A DNA stretch of 64,000 nucleotides from Spiroplasma endosymbiont of Aspidapion aeneum (GTDB lineage Bacteria; Bacillota_I; Bacilli_A; Mycoplasmatales; Mycoplasmataceae), in assembly GCF_964031045.1 (NCBI RefSeq), contig NZ_OZ034994.1, positions 1,116,001 to 1,180,000 on the forward strand, in the 5' to 3' direction. The notes under the pieces were generated by a model. That model worked only from the letters and a program-made list of their open reading frames with translations, did not search any database and had not been told where the DNA came from. Positions within the stretch are counted from its first letter, which is position 1; each line of letters begins with the position of its first letter. The position numbers were made by a program, and so were the translations under genes. Of the stretch, positions 12,841 through 28,399 are shown piece after piece.

Positions 12841-12906
12841 ATTTTAATCTTAGTAAAAATCTGAGATAAGTCACATTAATCTATACAAAAATTTATGTAA
12901 TAGTTA

Positions 12907-15054
12907 TTATTTATTTAATTTTCTTATTTCTTCATTATTATCAATTTTAATTTTTAATTTTGGAGTTTTATCTTTTAATTCTAAGCCTGGTACAATTAAT
13001 TTTCCATTTTTAATATCAATTTTTCGTCAAATCCCTAAAATTGTTCCACTAATAGTTGCCATTCCGAACAAGATTAACAATGATAAGGCAATTCCAACAC
13101 CCAGTTGGACTCCAGATCCTGTTATACCAAGGTCTACTACTCCAGATTTTCCTAATGAAATAAGTGCAAACACAAGTATTCCTCCATGGGGGGCTCCAAC
13201 TTTAATTCCAAAAAAACCTACAAATATGCCTATGAAAAGTCCTCCAATCATAGAACATATTCCAACCCTTTTGGCGTCATTAATCATGAATGGAATTGCC
13301 CCCTCTGTGATAAAACAACAACCCATTATTCAATTTGCTTTGGCAGCGTCACGTTCTTTTGTAGACCAAACATTTGGAAATATTAATGTGCTTATTGCAA
13401 TCATGAGTGGAGGCATCATTCCCGCGAATAATGACGCTGCCATTATAATGGTTTGATCTTCATAAATACCAGATGACTGGTCTGTTATTAGCGTTTTTCC
13501 AACAGATAGAGTTCCTAAAGTATATGCTATTTTGTTAATTGGACCACCCATGTCAAAACACATCATTAATCCAATAATAGCAGCTACTATAGGTAATAGT
13601 TTTTTATTTGCCATTCATTGAAGACCTTTTGAAATAGACCCCATTAAATATCCTAAAGGAATATTAATAATAAACATTGTTACAGATATAGCTAATAATG
13701 ATACAACAGGAATAAAGACAATGTCTCTAGCACCTGTAAAAGCCTTTGAAAAATTGGAGAATCATCGAGTTAATAGCATTACATATAATCCAGCTATGTA
13801 ACCACCGAATATTCCACCAACAAATCCAGATTCTACATGAGTAACTCCAGGGATTATATCCCACATATTAGACCATCCCCCAGGAGAACCATATGCAAAT
13901 GGCATAATTGAAGATGAAAATAAACCAGCTATCATTCCAGGCATTAATCCTTGTATTCCAACCAAAGCATAAGCGATAAAACCAGCCAATATTGGTACCA
14001 TCATACTTAAGCCAGTTTTACCAATTGCAGCAAATCAAGCAGACACTTGTCTATGAGTACCAAATGTGCCATCTCCAGTTGTTCCCATATCACATAAAAA
14101 TGCAATACCTAGGATTATACCACCCCCAACAACAAATGGCAACATTCTAGATACACCGGCTAATAAATTACCCTTAATATCTTTAAATTTTTTAAATGAA
14201 AATTCAACATCGTCCTCATTATCTGAGGCTCTAGATTTATAGGTTATTTTTTTTGGATGATTATTAAAATTCATAATAAGATCCTTACCCTTATAAATTG
14301 CCTCTTGAGAAGTTGTATCAATTAACTCCTTACCAGAAAATCTCCCACTATTAGATATTGACTTTTCATGGGCAAGAATTATTATTTTTGCATTATCTAT
14401 ATCATCTTGATTTAATCTGTTTTCTGTTCCACGTCTTCCTTGAGTTTCTATTTTGACTGTTAATCCCAATTCTTTTGCATATTCTTCCAATTTTTCCTGG
14501 GCTAGATATGTGTGAGCTATCCCGGTTGCACATGCGGTTACACCAACAACATCATAAAATCCATTATTAGAAATTATTTTTTCATTATTTTTTTTAGATT
14601 TGCTTGCCAAAACTTTAATAAGACCTTCATAGTTTTTTGATAATCTTATTTTATCAACATTTTCCTTTTTTATTAATACGGATGATAATGAGGACAAAGC
14701 CTTTAAGTGTTCTTCTCCACCATTTTCACCATTTGTTGCAATCATAAATACTAAATCCACAGGTTTATCATCCGCTACTGTTCTCCATGAATTTATTGGT
14801 TTCTTTAGTGATGCAAATGCTATCACAGTCTCCTTAACAGTTTTAGATAATGCGTGTGGCATGGCAATTCCCATTTCCATCGCAGTTGATCCGCTTTCTT
14901 CTCTTTTTTTAATAGCTTTTAAAAATTCTTTTTCAGATTCAATATAATTATTATCCAAAAGTTTTTTTGATAAATAGTAAAATAATTCTTCCTTTGTTTC
15001 GAATATTTGATCAAAAACACATATACCATTTTTAAATAAATCTTTTAATTCCAT
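12907..15054 (-). CDS. fruA: Fructose-specific PTS enzyme IIABC
   Basis: Membrane transporter that takes up fructose as fructose-1-phosphate, 715 residues. Domain order is IIA (about 1-150, active His in 'MGIAMPHALS'), IIB (about 168-265, active Cys in 'GVTACATGIAHTYLA'), then a IIC membrane domain (about 290-690) with 'MGGPINKIAY' and 'ITEGAIPFMI'. Several TGA codons are read as Trp, e.g. 'QVSAWFAAIG', 'GLQWMANK' and 'AKANWIMGCC'. The ATG at 15054 follows the fruK stop by one base, with GAGGCAG upstream. Fructose rather than mannose specificity is inferred from the fruK partner. Confidence 0.95.
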
Positions 15055-15055
15055 A

Positions 15056-15997
15056 TTATTCTGCCTCTTTTATTTCTATAGTGTTCAAATATTTTATTAT
15101 ATCTTTTTTGTAAGCCAACCATTCCGAAAATGCAGTGGCTCCCCCACATGCCGATGCATACATGAGCCTTTCTTTAATGCTCATTCCTTTGTATAACCCA
15201 TAAGCAAAGCCAGCAACCATGCTATCGCCAGAGCCCACAGAATTAATCAAATCTCCTTTAGCTATGCCTGTTTTATAAATTTTATTATCTTCTGTAAAAA
15301 ATATCGATCCCTTGGCCCCCATACTTAACAGTATATTCCGAGCGCCAAGTTTTTTTAAATCTTCAACTAGTAATTTAACTTCATTAAGTGAATACTCTCT
15401 GTTTTCAAATTTTTTTCCAAGTATCTCACATATCTCTTGTATATTGGGTTTTATTAAATATGGTTTAGCTTTTAGGGCTTTAATCATTTGAATATGTGAA
15501 GTATCTAGTATAAATACCACTTCTTTTTGTAGACATAAATCTCCTATCCTTTGGTAAATAGAGGTATCTGTATTTCTTGGCAAAGAGCCAGCGGCTATTA
15601 AAATATCCCCCTTTAAAAGTTTATTTGATAATTGTAAAATTATTTCATTAATATTGTTTTTATTAACAATAAAGCCAAGACCATTCAATTCAGTTTCTTC
15701 TTTTCTTGATAAATTCTTTATTTTAAAATTTGTTCTTGTCAAACCGTCAATTATAATAAAATTGTTATTGATATTAAATTCTTTAAACTTATTCACAAAA
15801 AAATCACTGTTGTCTTTGCCTAAAAAACCTGTGGCATAAACTTCAGCTTCTAGTTGGTTTAAAATAAATGCAACATTTATTCCCTTTCCCCCAATAAATG
15901 AATATGAATTTGTATAATAATTTGTTTCATTAATTGAAAAACCATTTGTCTCAATGGTAACATCAATTGCTGGGTTAAGTGTAATAGTGTAAATCAT
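15056..15997 (-). CDS. fruK: 1-phosphofructokinase
   Basis: PfkB-family kinase converting fructose-1-phosphate to fructose-1,6-bisphosphate, 313 residues. The N-terminal 'TLNPAIDVTIE', the sugar-binding 'GGKGINVA' (near 38-45) and the C-terminal signature 'NSVGSGDSMVAGFAYG' with the catalytic Asp are all present. The ATG at 15997 has GAGGTAACT directly upstream. First gene of a two-gene operon with fruA. No fruR-type regulator lies next to it. Confidence 0.95.
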   Translation of the reverse strand: MIYTITLNPAIDVTIETNGFSINETNYYTNSYSFIGGKGINVAFILNQLEAEVYATGFLGKDNSDFFVNKFKEFNINNNFIIIDGLTRTNFKIKNLSRKEETELNGLGFIVNKNNINEIILQLSNKLLKGDILIAAGSLPRNTDTSIYQRIGDLCLQKEVVFILDTSHIQMIKALKAKPYLIKPNIQEICEILGKKFENREYSLNEVKLLVEDLKKLGARNILLSMGAKGSIFFTEDNKIYKTGIAKGDLINSVGSGDSMVAGFAYGLYKGMSIKERLMYASACGGATAFSEWLAYKKDIIKYLNTIEIKEAE

Positions 15998-16012
15998 AGT
16001 TACCTCAAATTA

Positions 16013-16018
16013 AGTATA
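16013..16018 (-). promoter_or_regulatory. Possible extended -10 for fruK-fruA
   Basis: TGGTATACT on the minus strand (-10 TATACT) lies 15 nt from the fruK ATG. No clear -35 is seen, and the implied leader would be only about 8-9 nt. Just upstream is an AT-only near-palindrome (16023-16041, ATTAATTAATAATTAATTT) that could be an operator. Confidence 0.35.
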
Positions 16019-16111
16019 CCATATTAATTAATAATTAATTTTGAATATTTTTCTTTTTATTTTCAATTCCATTACTTTAAGGTATATTATTTTTTTTAAT
16101 AGTAGAAAAAA

Positions 16112-17517
16112 GACTCTAAGTAGACTAGTTAATCTAATAACTATTCTACTTTCTTTTTGAATTATAATTTATTTCCTTTATTAAATTTCAATTTTTAACA
16201 ATTTTTTGGAAACAATTGTAAAAATGTTTCATATTTCTAAATATTCTACCGAATGATTTGAAAAACTTTTGTTTAACCAAACCATTTAAGCTCTCTGTCG
16301 GAAAATTGTGTTTAAAACCACTATTAGACATTGAGTGAAATATATTGTCTGAGCTATCAACATAATCATAAATAGATTTATTTGCAAACGCAGTTCCACG
16401 ATCTGATTGAATAATTATTTTTTTATTTTCATTCTTAGCAGAATTGTTAATTTTTTTTATAACTTTTAAAACATTAGCAGAATTTTCTGTTGGCTAAAAC
16501 GAACATGAAATAATATTCTTTTTACCTTTTAAATAGAATCTAAAATATGTACCATCAATCCCGACAACATTTGGGGTTTTATAGTTATTCTTGACATGGT
16601 CATCTCTGACATATTGATTGTGATTTGATGAAAAATAATTTCGTTTTTTTGATCTGGATACTGTTTTAAAAATATTGGGATTTTCTTTAGCAACTCTTCT
16701 TATCATTTTAATTGATACATTTTCACCTTTTTCAAGTAATATTCAGTTATGAATATCTTGAGCACTGGTTACAATCCCCTTGTTTATTGCCTTAAATTCA
16801 AAAATATAGTCTAGAGCCTTTGAATAACTAATATTAACATAATTTGGTATAGAAGGAATATCCAAACATTTTTTATAGATCTCAATTGGCGATTTAAGAT
16901 TTCATTTTACCTTAAATTTTTTGTATGTGTTTTTTGTAATGGTAAAATATTTAATCAATTTATTTGTACCAATGCCATACATTGCCTCAAACATATAAAT
17001 TTGAGAACTAGCATAATGTTTATATATTTTGGTTTTAATACTTCTAATTTATCATTCTTACCATCCTCATCAAATTGATTATCATTGTTGCTGCGCAAGA
17101 AAGAAGAGACTTTTTTAGAACTTCAATTTCTCCTTGAATAAGTAATTTTTCAATCAAATCATTTTCATGTTGTTTTTGCAATAATGCGTTTTTTTTCTTA
17201 AGTTCCTTAATTTCTTTTAGATTTGTCTTCAATTCAGTTGTCATATATTCTTTTGTTATTTTTTTTGACATCTCATTCATTGCTTTACACTTATCAATAC
17301 TTTTAGAATAACAAAATTTTTCATTTTTTTCTCAAATATATATTAATTGTGAACCTGAAACAATATTTAGTTCATTGGCTATTTTTCTAACATTTTCTCC
17401 TTTTTTAAATCTTTGTAATGCCATCTTTTTTACATTTACACTATATCTCTTACCCATTGTAGTTCTCCTCTAATTAAAGAAAAATTATTTTTTTTAATTA
17501 TCGGTTTACTTAGAGTC
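16112..17517 (-). mobile_element. IS-C, relative of IS-B
   Basis: Element of about 1.4 kb. Its ends read inward as GACTCTAAGTAGACTAG (left) and GACTCTAAGTAAACCG (right), matching over about 11 bp. The transposase is related to IS-B ('TESLNG.VKQKFFKSFG' near the end), but the ends and nucleotide sequence differ, so it is a separate family member. A second, truncated copy is at 38172-38764 on the opposite strand. Confidence 0.8.
16146..17457 (-). pseudogene. IS-C transposase, broken
   Basis: The first part starts at 17457 (ATG, MGKRYSVNVKKMALQRF, GAGGAGA upstream) and runs to 17044 as an HTH plus coiled-coil OrfA-like protein of 137 residues. The second part continues in another frame with 'KIYKHYASSQIYMFEAMYG' and the DDE core ('VVGIDGTYF', 'IIQSDRGTAFAN', 'FPTESLNGL'). 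A 48-nt deletion and a TAG at 16494-16496 interrupt the core. Whether the first frame change was a programmed frameshift cannot be told from one copy. Confidence 0.7.
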
Positions 17518-17648
17518 ACTCATTCTTAGCATTAGTTTTTATGATTCTTTATAGTATAAAATCATAAAAACAAATAATAATAAAACAATTACATCTCTAA
17601 AAATATGTGAATTTGCTCATTTTATCACTATTACAATAACTCCCTGTA

Positions 17649-18773
17649 CTACTCTATTAACCCATCTACTTGGCATGAATTATCTGGTGATTTGCCCACA
17701 TTTATCGCTTTATAAAAAGCAAATAATTGTGTTAGTACAATATAATTTATTTGAATAAAATCTTCATATTCACTCTCTAATGAAAAATACTCATCACAGA
17801 ATGATTCTATTTTTTTTTCATTTATACAATCCAAAACTATTATTTTATCACATTTTTTTTGTGTGTAAAGTTCCTTTAATAAATCAATATCATATTTTCT
17901 TTTATTTGGTTCAACACTTAAATAAACAAACACCATTGTTCCCTCATTCAATATATATTTTGCCATGCGACGGAATCCTAATGGTGAATTATAAAAAGTT
18001 TCTATATTACCACCGGTCAATTCTAAAATCATTAAATGTGATTTTTGTGCTATTCCTTTTAAATTAGAAGCACCTAAATACACAATTCTCTCGATTGATA
18101 AATTTGCTAGATATTTTATCCTCTCGTAATTTTCCCTAATATTATTATTAACACATTTTGCCAAATCGGTAACAATTTTTCTATACTCTTCAGGTTCATC
18201 AACCCTAAAAAATAACAATGCAGATAATATCATACCGGTAAAACTCGATGTCTTTACAAAAGATTTATCATCAGATCTGCTGGGAAGCGTAAATACAAAT
18301 GTATTTTTATTCTTACGACCTTCAATTCACAGTTTTCCTTTTGAATTACATGTAAATATTAGATGTCTACAATCTAAAACAAAATTATTTACAATATTAT
18401 ATGTTTCTATAATTTCGGGCGAATTTCCACTTTTTGAAAATGATATTAATAACAATTTCTCTTTTGGATCAATGTATTCTTCAATATACGGAATAATATC
18501 TGTGCTCGATATGCTCCGGGCGTTATAACCTTGCTGAATAAGTGTGTTAACAATAGAATTACCTATAAATTCAGAAGAACCAACTCCTGTAAATATTATC
18601 TTAAAACTTTTCTTATTGGCTCATATTTTCTTCATAAACTTATTTATCTTGTATTTAATCTTATCAAATAACCTTACTATTTCTATAAAGACTATCCCTT
18701 GTTGGCAAATTTCATTCAATGTGTCAAAACCTTTTATTTCTTCTAAATATTTATTTTCAAAATCTAATAACAT
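17649..18773 (-). CDS. agaS: SIS-domain sugar-phosphate isomerase/deaminase, AgaS-like
   Basis: Cytoplasmic protein of 374 residues with two SIS domains. 'TGVGSSEFIGNS' and 'ISFSKSGNSPEIIETY' mark the first sugar-phosphate site, and 'YLGASNLKGIAQKSHLMILE' the second. 'FYNSPLGFRRMAKYIL' and 'YDIDLLKELY' are typical of AgaS proteins, which deaminate or isomerise amino-sugar phosphates such as galactosamine-6-phosphate. Three TGA codons encode Trp or are tolerated as such. The ATG at 18773 is chosen for the AAGGAAGAG just before it; an in-frame ATG at 18788 lacks one. No amino-sugar PTS is adjacent, so the substrate is open; an N-acetylglucosamine pathway role is another possibility. Confidence 0.75.
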
Positions 18774-18929
18774 TTCTCTTCCTTTCATAAATATAATACA
18801 CTTTTTTAAAAAAATATGTTGGTTATGAATAATAAATGATGCAATTTTACTTTTTTTATGAGGTTATATAGAATATATCACTAAGAAGTCTAGAATACAA
18901 ATAGCTAAATGTAATAAAAGTCAAAATCC

Positions 18930-20145
18930 TTAGTTTATTATAAAAAAATATAAAACTACATTCTGATAAGAATATTAAAATTTCTTGCAAAAAGATTTAA
19001 AAATATAGAAAGTGTAGAAAAAATAGCAAAAGAGCTGAATATATCTTCCAAACCACAATTGGTATATATAATGAAGAAATGACAGTGTTGTTATTCTAAA
19101 GATTAGGTAAATGTGACGAGAATAAAATTATAAAAATAAATAAAAAACGTTATTGATTTAAAAGAATTAAAAACAAAATAAAGGCTAAAAAATAATTATA
19201 TATAGCATATCTAAATAACTTATTATTAAAAAAATAAAGTATTTGAAAAATGAAATTAATATACAAAATTAAAAATTTATAAAAATTACTTTTGTTCCCA
19301 AATATATTTGTATAAAGTTTCAATTTAAATACAGATTTTTTAATTAAAATTTTGAAATTAGTAGAATAACATATTATTAATTTAAAGTAAAATTTAATCT
19401 TCTATTTCCTATATAAATATTTAATAACCATCATTTATTTTCAATTTTTCCATTATATATATTAGTAAGAAATTTTTTGCAATCAAAAGAAATTTACAAA
19501 TTTATTAAAAAATATGAGATTTGTATAAGTTGTGGTAATATTTCCGATTGAAGTAATAATTTTCAACAAGAAAAACTTATCCTTTAAACTGATTAAAAAG
19601 CTGAAGTAATAAACAGAAACTTTCTATCAAAAAAACAACTAATTTGTTAAAGATGATTTAGCAAAAATGAATTATAAAATAACAAATCTAATTGAGCTTA
19701 ATTTAACTATTTATAATTTTTTCAGAACATAAAAAATTATAAGGAAAAATTTAATTGTCTAATATCTTATATATAGAAAAAAAAGATTTTTTGTATGTTT
19801 GATAAGAATTAAAATATCTTAGTGTAATTAAGGTTCTTAAAATATATTAATATCTGCAAGAAACATAAATTAATAATTAAATTAGATCACAATGACATTT
19901 TCTGAGCATAATTATTTTTAATTTTGCAAGGTATAGTGGACAAATTACATATTCAAAGTCTACAAATACTTCGGCATAATAATATAATAAATATTTAAAA
20001 GCGTAATTGAGTCAAATTGAAAAGTTTTAATTATTTATTAAATAGAGTAAAAAGTTAATAAAACATTGAAATTTAATTAAGAAAGAATATAATATATTAT
20101 TAAAAAAAACTAAGTGTATTCAGCGCACTTAGCTTTCCTTATTCC
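18930..20145 (+). mobile_element. Highly decayed IS-B relic
   Basis: The longest gene-free stretch next to rpoC is a worn-out IS-B in plus orientation. The OrfA start is recognisable at 18960-19090 ('RFKNIESVEKIAKELNIS' in translation) and the middle at 19600-19720. The end near 20110-20140 reads 'aagtgtattcagcgcactta gctttccttat', a mutated terminal repeat. No frame stays open. It is the oldest of the IS-B copies by visual divergence. Confidence 0.65.
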
Positions 20146-20369
20146 TAATAAACTTGCAAAAAAACACATTGCATAGCTAACAAAATACATTTAGGTGAAA
20201 CACACTATATTACTCATTGGTAATTAATTAAAATATTTGAGACTTAATATAGTAATTAATATTTTTATGCTATAACAACATATGTAATAGAAATTAATTA
20301 TTAATGTATAATAAGCATTTATAATTATTTTATCATCTTATAAATATTACACTATTTTAAATAAATATA
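20146..20369. other. Non-coding stretch downstream of rpoC
   Basis: AT-rich sequence without an ORF. An inverted repeat ATTTATAA...TTATAAAT (about 20319-20345) follows the rpoC stop on the minus strand but lacks a T-run, so I do not call it a terminator. Confidence 0.5.
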
Positions 20370-24158
<3,789 letters not shown>

Positions 24159-24167
24159 TCATTCCTA

Positions 24168-27100
24168 TTAATCATTATTATCATCGTCATCATCAATATA
24201 TGATATATCCATTTCATCAGTATTGATTAATAATGATAAATCATCTAAATAATCATCTGAAATATCACTTGGAGTTGACTCACCAAATACTTCTGATTCA
24301 TCTCCTTCAAAATATTCAAAATCTACAAATTCGTCACTATCTTCATATCTTTTTATAGGCATTTTTGTTCCATCATTGTAAATCATATTAACGTCAAACC
24401 CAAGGCCCATTATTTCTCTTGTAAGAACTTTAAATGATTCTGGAATTCCTGGCTTAGGTATTGGTTTAGACCTAACTATTGATTCATATGTTTTAATTCT
24501 ACCTTTGATATCGTCTGATTTTATTGTTAATATCTCTCTCAAAGTGTATGCTGCACCATATGCTTCCAATGCTCAAACTTCCATTTCACCAAATCTTTGA
24601 CCCCCATTTTGAGCCTTACCACCTAATGGTTGTTGAGTAATTAATGAATATGGACCAACATTTCTCGCATGTATTTTGTCATCAACCATATGAGAAAGTT
24701 TAAGCATGTACATCACACCAACGGCAATAGGTTTGTCAAATGACTCACCTGTTTGTCCGTCTATTAATTCAACTTTACCATAATCAGACATTCCAGCTTC
24801 GCTCATAATATCTAACAATTCTTGCTCATCCACACCCTCAAAAACAGGAGTTGATACCTTAATACCCAATTTTTTAGCAGCCATACCTAAGTGGATTTCT
24901 AAAACTTGACCAATATTCATACGTGAAGGTACACCTTGTGGATTTAATAATATGTCAACCGGTGTTCCATCTTTTGTATGTGGCATATCTTCAATTGGGA
25001 GTATTTTAGATATGACACCCTTATTTCCATGGCGTCCAGCCATTTTATCTCCTTCTTGAATTTTTCTTTTTTGAACAACATAAACTTTTATTATTTCTAA
25101 AATATCAGAGGGCAAATCAAATCCATCTTTTTTGGCAAATCTTTTAATTGATTGAACAATACCATCACCACCGTTAGGAACACGCAAAGAATTGTCCTTT
25201 AAGTTTTTAGATTTTTCACCAAAAATAGCTTGTAATAGTTTATCTTCAGCGGATTTTTGAGTTTGTGATTTTGGCGTTACCTTTCCTATTAATATGTCTC
25301 CAACTTTAACCTCACTACCGATAGCGACAATTCCTTGTTCATCTAAATTCTTTTTAACAGTTTCTGAAACATTTGGAACTTCACGAGTCACTTCCTCAAC
25401 ACCTTGTTTTGTTTGCCTAACCTCTAATGTATATTCATCAATATTAATTGAAGTAAATACATCTTCAACAACTATTCTTTCAGAAACAATAATTGCATCC
25501 TCATAGTTGTACCCATTTCAAGTTGTAAAAGCTACTACAACATTTTGACCAAGAGCCAATTCACCTTTGTCCATTGAAGGACCATCTGCAAGAATTTGTC
25601 CCTTTTTGACGCTGTCACCTATTTTAACAATCGGTATATGAGTTAAACTTGTACCACTATTTGATCTTTCAAAAATATTTAAATGTTCTGTTTTTTTACC
25701 ATCTTTTTTAGTATTTATAACTATTTTTTTTGCATCTACATATTCGATTGTTCCGTCTCATCCTGAAATTATTGCTTGTCCAGAATCTCTTGCAGCCTCA
25801 TATTCTACCCCTGTTCCAACAATTGGTGAATCAGGGTTTATTAACGGCACAGCTTGTCGTTGCATATTTGCACCCATTAACGCTCTATTTGCGTCGTCGT
25901 TTTCTAAAAATGGGATACAAGAGGTTGCTATAGAAACGATTTGTTTTGGAGAAACGTCAACATAGTCAACTTCTTCCGGAGAGACAATAATGTCTCCGCC
26001 TTTAAAACGAGCTACAATATTTTTGTCTAGTATTGTACCATCCTCAGCAATATTAATATTTGCCTGCGCAACAACAAAATATTTTTCTTGGTCTGCAGTT
26101 AATTTCTCATACTCGTTTTCTATAACTCTACCTTTTTTAACCTTACGATAAGGAGTGACTATAAAACCATATTCATTAACTTCAGCATATGTAGAAAGAT
26201 TGGAAATTAGACCAATGTTAGGTCCCTCCGGTGTCTCAATTGGACAAATTCTACCATAGTGACTCGGATGGACGTCACGGACGTCAAGAGCCGCTCTATC
26301 TCTACTTAATCCCCCAGGACCAAGAGCTGTGATACGTCTTTTATTTGTTAATTCAGCTAATGGATTTGTTTGGTCCATAAATTGTGATAATTGTGAAAGG
26401 TTAAAAAATTCACCAATTACAGCTGTTAGTGGTTTATTATTAATTATATTTGATAACCTCATTTTGAAAGGGGAAGAGGTAGTTAATTTTTCTTTAGCAT
26501 TTTTTTCAATTCTAATCATTCCAATTCGCAATTGATTTTGCAATAATTCTCCCACAGTTCTAACACGTCTATTTCCAAGGTGATCTATATCGTCTTCTTC
26601 ACCAATCCCATCAACTAAATTCATAGCATAAGATATGGTTGCAAAAATATCGCTATTAGTAAGGTGTTGTTCTGTTATACCGTGGCAAATTGATATAATT
26701 GGAATTATGCTTTCATCAGTTTTGTTTAAATTATCAGAGTAGACTAAAATTTTATGAACTTTGGTCTCTTCACCTGGGTAATCTTTATCTAAGATAGTTA
26801 CACTATTGCTTATTTTATGAACCATTGCTCCAGCTTTTAATGCTTCATCTAAAATGGGAAAATTATCTTTTGTAATTTCTGAACCTTTCTTAAATAATAC
26901 CTTTCCGTTGACATCCTTAATAGTTTCAGCCAATATTCTTCCAATAATTCTGTCTCTCATGGCAAGTTTTTGATTTAATTTAAATCTACCAGCATTTGTC
27001 AAGTCATATTTTCTTTTATCAAAAAATAAGGCAGCAATATAGCGATACGCCCCTTCAGCTGTGGCTGTTTCATCTTGTCTAATTTTTTTATATAGATCTG

Positions 27101-28055
27101 TTATTGTAGATGAAAAATCTTTATCAAAATCCCCTGATAAATTATCTTGTGTGTATGAGTCAATAACGTTCTTATTATTATTGAATAATTTTATTACATC
27201 ACCGCTTTTAAATCCGAGAGCTGTTAAAAATTTTGTGAAGTTAACTTTTTTGGATTTATCTATTTTAACTCCAAATCATGTAGATGGTTTTGTTTCAGAT
27301 ATTTTCTTAACATCTATCTCAAATTCTAACCATGTTCCTCTTGATGGAATTATGTCAGCATGGTATTTATTTTCTCTTGTTTTTCTATCAATTTCATGTT
27401 TAAAATAACTCCCTGGTGATCTAACCAATTGAGAAACAACAACTTTTTCACTTCCATTTATAATAAAGGTCCCTCGTTTTGTCATCATGGGTATGTCACC
27501 AAAAAAAACTTCACCTTGTTTATGAAGATAGGCGCTTACATTAATATATTCAGCAGTCTCATCAATAATTTTAATTTCAATTAATTCAGGTTTTGCTCCT
27601 GTAATTTTACTAGTATATTCATATCTCAACGAATTTTTATCCTCAGATTTAAATTTAACCTCATCTCCAACTTGTTCAACCAAATAAGCCTTTACAATTT
27701 TCTTTGAATCTGTAATACCTTCAAAATTTTCCTTAAATATTTGGTGGTTTTCCAAATTTATAGACAATGATATATTTGAATATATTGGAGCATCAAAAAC
27801 CTTAGATTCAGTTTTTGCCTTTTCAGCAGATATTCTTGGTTCCCTGAACTCTCAGTCATCAAGGCTTAGAATTAAATTTTCATCATTTGTAGCAATTGGA
27901 AATATCTCATCAAACACTTCTTGAATCCCTTTTTTCTTAAATCAATCAAATGTGTTTAATTGTATGTCAATTAAATTGGGAAGCCTCAGGTCACTTGAAA
28001 CCTTTGCATAATCATGACGTATAACCTTATTATGCCCAATTTTTTTTATTTTCAT
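24168..28055 (-). CDS. rpoB: RNA polymerase subunit beta
   Basis: Second large RNA polymerase subunit, 1295 residues. Conserved blocks include '[18 protein letters not shown]' (rifampicin region), '[19 protein letters not shown]' and '[19 protein letters not shown]'. In '[16 protein letters not shown]' the residue after MDQ is Thr where many bacteria have Asn/Ala; Spiroplasma and other mollicutes are naturally rifampicin resistant. I only note the region. The last 35 residues form a very acidic tail (DDYLDDL...DDDDDNND). The ATG at 28055 has GAGGGGG upstream, and a strong promoter lies 40 bp further. Confidence 0.98.
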
Positions 28056-28399
28056 TTATTTTCCCCCTCAAAATACAAAGCAATATGTATATAGATTTTA
28101 GACAAAAATAATGACTAAGTCAAGCACTTTTGCCTATTTTTTAATAAAAATTTCAAATAGTTTCTATTCATACTATATATAACGCATATATTACAATATT
28201 GTTGTGGTTTTAATGTAATAATATCGCACTACAACATGTTTTTACAATATAATATTCTTAATGGGAATCTTCTATTATAAAAAATAATAAAATACAATTA
28301 AAACCAAATACTTTAAATAATATTATAATAATTTATCAAAAAATAATTATTTTAAAGATAATAGATGTTTCCCATGTTTCTAATAAAAACGGAGGATAA
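28056..28399. other. Divergent intergenic region rpoB / pepO
   Basis: Holds the rpoB promoter (28095-28123). Toward pepO there are TATAAT-like boxes (for example near 28244), but none has a convincing -35. An imperfect inverted repeat, GTTGTGGT...CACTACAAC (about 28203-28234), lies between them. Confidence 0.5.
28095..28123 (-). promoter_or_regulatory. Promoter of rpoB-rpoC
   Basis: Minus strand: TTGACT (28118-28123), 17-bp spacer, TAAAAT (28095-28100). This is close to the sigma-70 consensus with ideal spacing. It implies that rpoBC is now transcribed on its own and no longer from a ribosomal-protein promoter. Confidence 0.75.

Noticed and set aside
24168-24280. Acidic C-terminal tail of rpoB as a frameshift artefact
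   Set aside because: The frame runs without indel into the tail, and acidic beta-subunit tails are known in low-GC Gram-positive lineages.
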